Source: CAYWFP01 sp964457365
Lineage (GTDB): Bacteria > Planctomycetota > SZUA-567
Reading direction: 5' to 3'
Assembly (NCBI GenBank): GCA_964457365.1
Contig: CAYWFP010000143.1
Span: forward strand, 1 to 7,295
Length of the DNA: 7,295 nucleotides
Shown: positions 4,316 through 7,295 of the stretch, one piece after another
Layout: each line of letters begins with the position of its first letter
Numbering within the stretch: the stretch's first letter is position 1
Notes under the pieces: generated by a model
Told to the model about the DNA's origin: nothing
Database searches by the model: none
The model's input: the letters and a program-made list of their open reading frames with translations, nothing else
Made by a program: the position numbers and the translations under genes

Positions 4316-5998
4316 GTGGAAGCACCGGAAGAACTGATCGGCAAGACCATCGGTCATTACCGCATCTCGCACCTGCTGGCGCGCGGCGGGATGGCCTGCG
4401 TCTACCGGGCCAAGCACCTGATCTTCGACCGCGACTGCGTCATCAAGACGATGACGCCGGAGGCGAAGATGTCGCCGGAGAAGCAGGCGCGTTTCCTGCG
4501 CGAGATCCGCACCAGCGCCAAGCTGAACCACCCGAACATCGTCGTCTTCCACGATGCGGGAATGGAGAAGGATTTCTTCTACCTCGTCATGGAGTTCTTC
4601 AACGGGCGCAACATCGAACAGCTCTACAAGGAGAAGCCCGCTTCTCCCGAGCAGGCGGTGCAGATCGGCAAGCAGATCGCCAGCGCGCTGGTGGCCGCGC
4701 ACAACCTGCAGATCATCCACCGCGACATCAAGCCGCGCAACGTCCTGGTCAACCGCATCGGCCTGGCGAAAGTGCTGGACTTCGGCATGTCGAAGATCCT
4801 CTTCAATCCCTCGATCCGGCCGCTGACCAAGCCCGGCGAGGTGCTGGGCAGTCCCAAGTACATGGCGCCCGAGCAACTGCGCGATCCGACTGGTGTCGAC
4901 AGCCGCGTCGACATCTACGCCACCGGCGTGGTGCTCTACTTCTGCCTCACCGGGCACGCGCCGTACGAGGCCGAGACGATCATCGAGATCGTGCGCATGG
5001 TCGGCGGGCCGTTCCCGCCGCCGAGGAAGTGGCAGCCGAACGTGCCGCGCGAATTCGAGGAGATCGTGCTCAAGGCGATGGCGCGGCGTCCGCGCGACCG
5101 CTACGAATCGGCGGCGAAGCTGCTGGCGGCGCTGGAGGAGTACCAGGCCGGCGCGGACACCTCGCTGCACGCGGCGCTGAGCGAGGTCGAGCTCTACACG
5201 CAACCGGCGGACGGCGGCGATCCGGTCGGCCATGCGCCCGCGCTCGAGTCGCTCGACGCGGCGCCCTCGCTGCCGCGGCCGGAACCGGCGGAGCGTCCGG
5301 AGGCGTTTCTGCGCATCTTCTCCAGCGACGGCTACTTCGGCGAGGTGGAACTGGTGACCGACCGGACCGTCATCGGCCGCGGCCGGCATTGCGACATCCG
5401 CCTGAATACGTCGCAGGTCTCGCGCCGGCACGCGGTGATCCGCTTCGACGGCACGCGGTATATCGTCGAGGACCTGAGCTCGCGCTCGGGCACGTTCGTC
5501 AATCGCAAGAAGATCCGTTCGGCGGTGCTGCACGACGGCGACGCGATCCAGATTCTCGACTCGGTGCTGGAGTACCATACCAAGACCATGAACGCCACGC
5601 TCGCCGATACCGTCGTCGACAAGCCGACCGGCAAGCAGCTCGAGACGAGGCGCTTCAGCCTGCTGCCGGACTCGGTCGCGATGCGCTACCGGGTCATCGG
5701 CGTCGAGCCGGGCGAGGTCTTCCGCAAGGGCGACACCGTCGTTCTCGGCAAGGGCGGGGTGATCATCCTCACCGACCAGAAGCTCAAGAGCGGCAGCACC
5801 CTGGAGGTGGAGCTGACCTGGCCCGACGGCGGCAAGCGCATGTTCCTGGCCGAGGTGGTGCGGGTGGTGGAGGCGCGCTCGGGGCTGCTGGGCATGCTCT
5901 TTCTGCACAAGCTCGACCAGGGGGACTACCGCGCGGTGCTGGAGGACCACCGCCGCGGCGGCTGGGTCCAGTGCCGCAGCATGCGCGAGGAGCGTTGA
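4316..5998 (+). CDS. Hanks-type Ser/Thr protein kinase with FHA and PilZ-like domains
   Basis: This is a 560-residue predicted cytosolic Ser/Thr kinase. The kinase domain covers about 14-276: glycine loop LLARGGMACVY (20-30), ATP-binding Lys44 (VIK), helix-C Glu63, catalytic loop HRDIKPRN (135-142), DFG (155-157), APE (184-186), DIYATG (199-204) and Arg262. The HRD Arg makes it an RD kinase, normally switched on by activation-loop phosphorylation. In the glycine loop two usual glycines are Ala22 and Ala27. A linker rich in Pro and Ala (about 290-328) leads to an FHA phosphothreonine-binding domain (about 332-421) with GRG (354-356), VSRRH (368-372) and SRSGTFVN (389-396). The last part (about 446-546) looks like a divergent PilZ fold (GVIILTDQKLKSGSTLEVEL, then GLLGMLFLHKL). 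Its RxxxR and D/NxSxxG ligand motifs are degenerate, so c-di-GMP binding is uncertain. No membrane segment or PASTA repeat is present. Substrates are unknown. Confidence 0.95.
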   Translation: MEAPEELIGKTIGHYRISHLLARGGMACVYRAKHLIFDRDCVIKTMTPEAKMSPEKQARFLREIRTSAKLNHPNIVVFHDAGMEKDFFYLVMEFFNGRNIEQLYKEKPASPEQAVQIGKQIASALVAAHNLQIIHRDIKPRNVLVNRIGLAKVLDFGMSKILFNPSIRPLTKPGEVLGSPKYMAPEQLRDPTGVDSRVDIYATGVVLYFCLTGHAPYEAETIIEIVRMVGGPFPPPRKWQPNVPREFEEIVLKAMARRPRDRYESAAKLLAALEEYQAGADTSLHAALSEVELYTQPADGGDPVGHAPALESLDAAPSLPRPEPAERPEAFLRIFSSDGYFGEVELVTDRTVIGRGRHCDIRLNTSQVSRRHAVIRFDGTRYIVEDLSSRSGTFVNRKKIRSAVLHDGDAIQILDSVLEYHTKTMNATLADTVVDKPTGKQLETRRFSLLPDSVAMRYRVIGVEPGEVFRKGDTVVLGKGGVIILTDQKLKSGSTLEVELTWPDGGKRMFLAEVVRVVEARSGLLGMLFLHKLDQGDYRAVLEDHRRGGWVQCRSMREER

Positions 5999-6019
5999 AA
6001 AAGGCGGGAGCCGCCCGCC
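5998..6019 (-). terminator. Rho-independent terminator of pyruvate kinase
   Basis: Read on the minus strand, GGCGGG (6019-6014) pairs with CCCGCC (6008-6003) across a five-base loop and is followed directly by five T residues (6002-5998). This is a classic intrinsic terminator, 30 bases beyond the pyruvate kinase stop. Its first U-tract position is the last base of the kinase TGA stop codon (5996-5998) on the other strand. On the plus strand no T-run follows the stem directly; the nearest is TTTT at 6037-6040, so it should be a poor terminator in that direction. Confidence 0.8.
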
Positions 6020-6049
6020 CCCGCCTCCTGCGTCCGTTTTCCGGCCGTT

Positions 6050-7295
6050 TCAGGTGCGGGCCACCACCTCGGTGGCGCCGCGGACGTTGTTCCCGCCGGC
6101 GACGTTCGAGCCGACGGTCTTGATCTCGATGATGTTGTTGGCGCCGACGTGGTCGAAGTCGGTGCCGGTGATGAGCAGGATGCGGTCGCCTTCCCTGGCC
6201 AGCCCCTTCTCCAATACGTAGTTGTTGGCTTTTTCCATCAGGTCGTCCTTGCAGTGGATCGCCTGGTCCAGCACCGGCTCGACGCCCCAGAAGAGACGCA
6301 TGCGGCGGAAGGCGTCGGGGCGGCCGGTGAAGGCCACGATCGGCGAGAACGGCCGGCTCTTGGACTGGTAGAGTGCGGTGCCGCCGGAGGGGCTGAAGGT
6401 GATGATGGCCTTGACGTCCAGGTCTTCGCTGAGGGCGAGCGCGGCATTGCCCATGGCGTCGTGGACGGCGGAGCTGGGGTTGATGCGCGTCCAGTCCCAC
6501 CCGCGATTGACGCCGGCGAGGTATTTCTCGGTCTTGTGCGCGACGCGGTCCATCATCTTGACCGCCTCCAGCGGATACCTGCCCGCGGCGGTCTCCCCGG
6601 AGAGCATCACCGCGTCGGTGCCGTCGATGATCGCCGTGGCGACGTCGCCGACCTCGGCACGGGTGGGGAAGGCGTTGTTGATCATGGACTCGAGCATCTG
6701 CGTGGCGGTGATGACGTAGCGGTCGGCGCCGTTGGCCTTGCGGATGATCGACTTCTGCATGAACGGAACCTCCGCCGCGTCCATCTCCACGCCCAGGTCG
6801 CCGCGTGCGACCATGATGCCGTCGGTGGCCTCGATAATCTCGTCGATGTGGGCCATCGCCTCGGGCTTCTCGATCTTGGCGATGACGCGGGCCTTCTTCC
6901 CCGCGTCCTTGATGATCTTGATCACCTTGCGGATGTCGTCGGGGTGGCGGACGAAGGAGAGGGCGACGAAGTCGACGTCCTCGGCGAGGCCGACCTGCAG
7001 GTCGTCGAGGTCCTTCTCGGTGACCGAGGGGACGGAGACTTTGGTGTTGGGGAGGTTCATGCCCTTCTTGCTCTTGAGGGTGCCGCCGCGGATGACCTTG
7101 CAGCGCGCCTCGTTCTCGCCCTTGGAGAGCACCTCGAGCTCGAGATTGCCGTCGTCGAGGAGGATGCGCGCGCCGACCTCCACGTCGTGCGGCAGCTCGT
7201 GGTACTGGGTGGTGAAACGTTCGGAGGTGCCGACGATCTCCTCGTTGGTGACGATCACCTCCGCGCCTTCCACCAGCGGTTGCGCGCCGTCGAGG
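6050..7295 (-). CDS. pyk: Pyruvate kinase, C-terminal 414 residues (5' end outside window)
   Basis: Pyruvate kinase catalyses the last step of glycolysis, phosphoenolpyruvate plus ADP to pyruvate plus ATP, in the cytosol. Visible landmarks, in order, are the B-domain (VEGAEVIVTNE to ILLDDGNLELEV), KKGMNLPNTK, DFVALSFVR, the active-site signature VIAKIEKPEAM with its catalytic Lys, MVARGDLGVE (metal and phosphate binding), TATQMLESM, PTRAEVGDVATAIIDGTD, AVMLSGETAAGRYP, and the C-terminal regulatory domain (SPSGGTALYQSKSRP, LLITGTDFDHVGANN). The stop is TGA, read from 6052 to 6050. The reading frame stays open to the window edge (LDGAQPL before the GTG codon at 7273-7271), so that GTG is not the true start. 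About 70-75 N-terminal residues, including the DTKGPEIR segment, lie outside. The last 20 residues (GSNVAGGNNVRGATEVVART) extend past the usual family end. Its own terminator is at 5998-6019; its promoter is not in the window. Confidence 0.97.
   Translation of the reverse strand, partial: LDGAQPLVEGAEVIVTNEEIVGTSERFTTQYHELPHDVEVGARILLDDGNLELEVLSKGENEARCKVIRGGTLKSKKGMNLPNTKVSVPSVTEKDLDDLQVGLAEDVDFVALSFVRHPDDIRKVIKIIKDAGKKARVIAKIEKPEAMAHIDEIIEATDGIMVARGDLGVEMDAAEVPFMQKSIIRKANGADRYVITATQMLESMINNAFPTRAEVGDVATAIIDGTDAVMLSGETAAGRYPLEAVKMMDRVAHKTEKYLAGVNRGWDWTRINPSSAVHDAMGNAALALSEDLDVKAIITFSPSGGTALYQSKSRPFSPIVAFTGRPDAFRRMRLFWGVEPVLDQAIHCKDDLMEKANNYVLEKGLAREGDRILLITGTDFDHVGANNIIEIKTVGSNVAGGNNVRGATEVVART

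Noticed and set aside
4067..5950. A 627-residue open frame on the minus strand opposite the Ser/Thr kinase
   Set aside because: It mirrors codon bias of the real kinase gene and has no domain pattern, only Arg/Leu/Val/His-rich antisense sequence.

Overview
The window is a stretch of a GC-rich bacterial chromosome (coding regions about 65% GC on a hand-counted line). It carries six protein genes, two of them cut by the window edges, plus one AT-rich intergenic island. I saw no tRNA, rRNA, CRISPR array, insertion sequence or phage gene. The mix of a Hanks-type Ser/Thr kinase with an FHA domain, a two-domain nucleoside diphosphate kinase (NDK) relative and a soluble hybrid histidine kinase suggests an environmental Gram-negative lineage. 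The PVC group (Kiritimatiellota/Lentisphaerota-like) is my guess, but this is a weak inference from domain style only.

Layout. Bases 1-560 (+) hold the end of the Obg/CgtA ribosome-associated GTPase gene. Bases 561-1121 are an AT-rich gap (43% GC by hand count over 601-1080, 39% over 661-960). It contains a plausible sigma70 promoter (867-894), three helically phased TTCG(G)CA repeats (751-777) and a long leader with tiny ORFs, one of them hydrophobic. Bases 1122-2360 (+) encode a hybrid histidine kinase with a C-terminal receiver domain and no sensor domain. A well-formed sigma70 promoter (2363-2391) starts 3 nt past that gene's stop codon and should drive a three-gene unit. The unit comprises a double NDK-fold protein (2432-3628), a glyoxalase-II-like metallo-beta-lactamase hydrolase overlapping it by ATGA (3625-4266), and a Ser/Thr kinase with FHA and PilZ-like domains (4316-5998). 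Converging on it from the right is pyruvate kinase (6050-7295, minus strand, 5' end outside the window). The pyruvate kinase terminator lies in the short convergent gap, and its U-tract overlaps the stop codon of the kinase gene.

How the genes may work together. Obg and pyruvate kinase are housekeeping genes. The middle of the window is a signalling neighbourhood: a cytosolic hybrid histidine kinase that must receive its signal in trans, then an operon pairing an NDK-fold protein with a multi-domain Ser/Thr kinase. The most unusual items are the NDK protein (N-terminal domain without the active-site residues, second domain with all of them but about 60 residues of insertion), the kinase-FHA-PilZ-like fusion, and the AT-rich leader before the histidine kinase.
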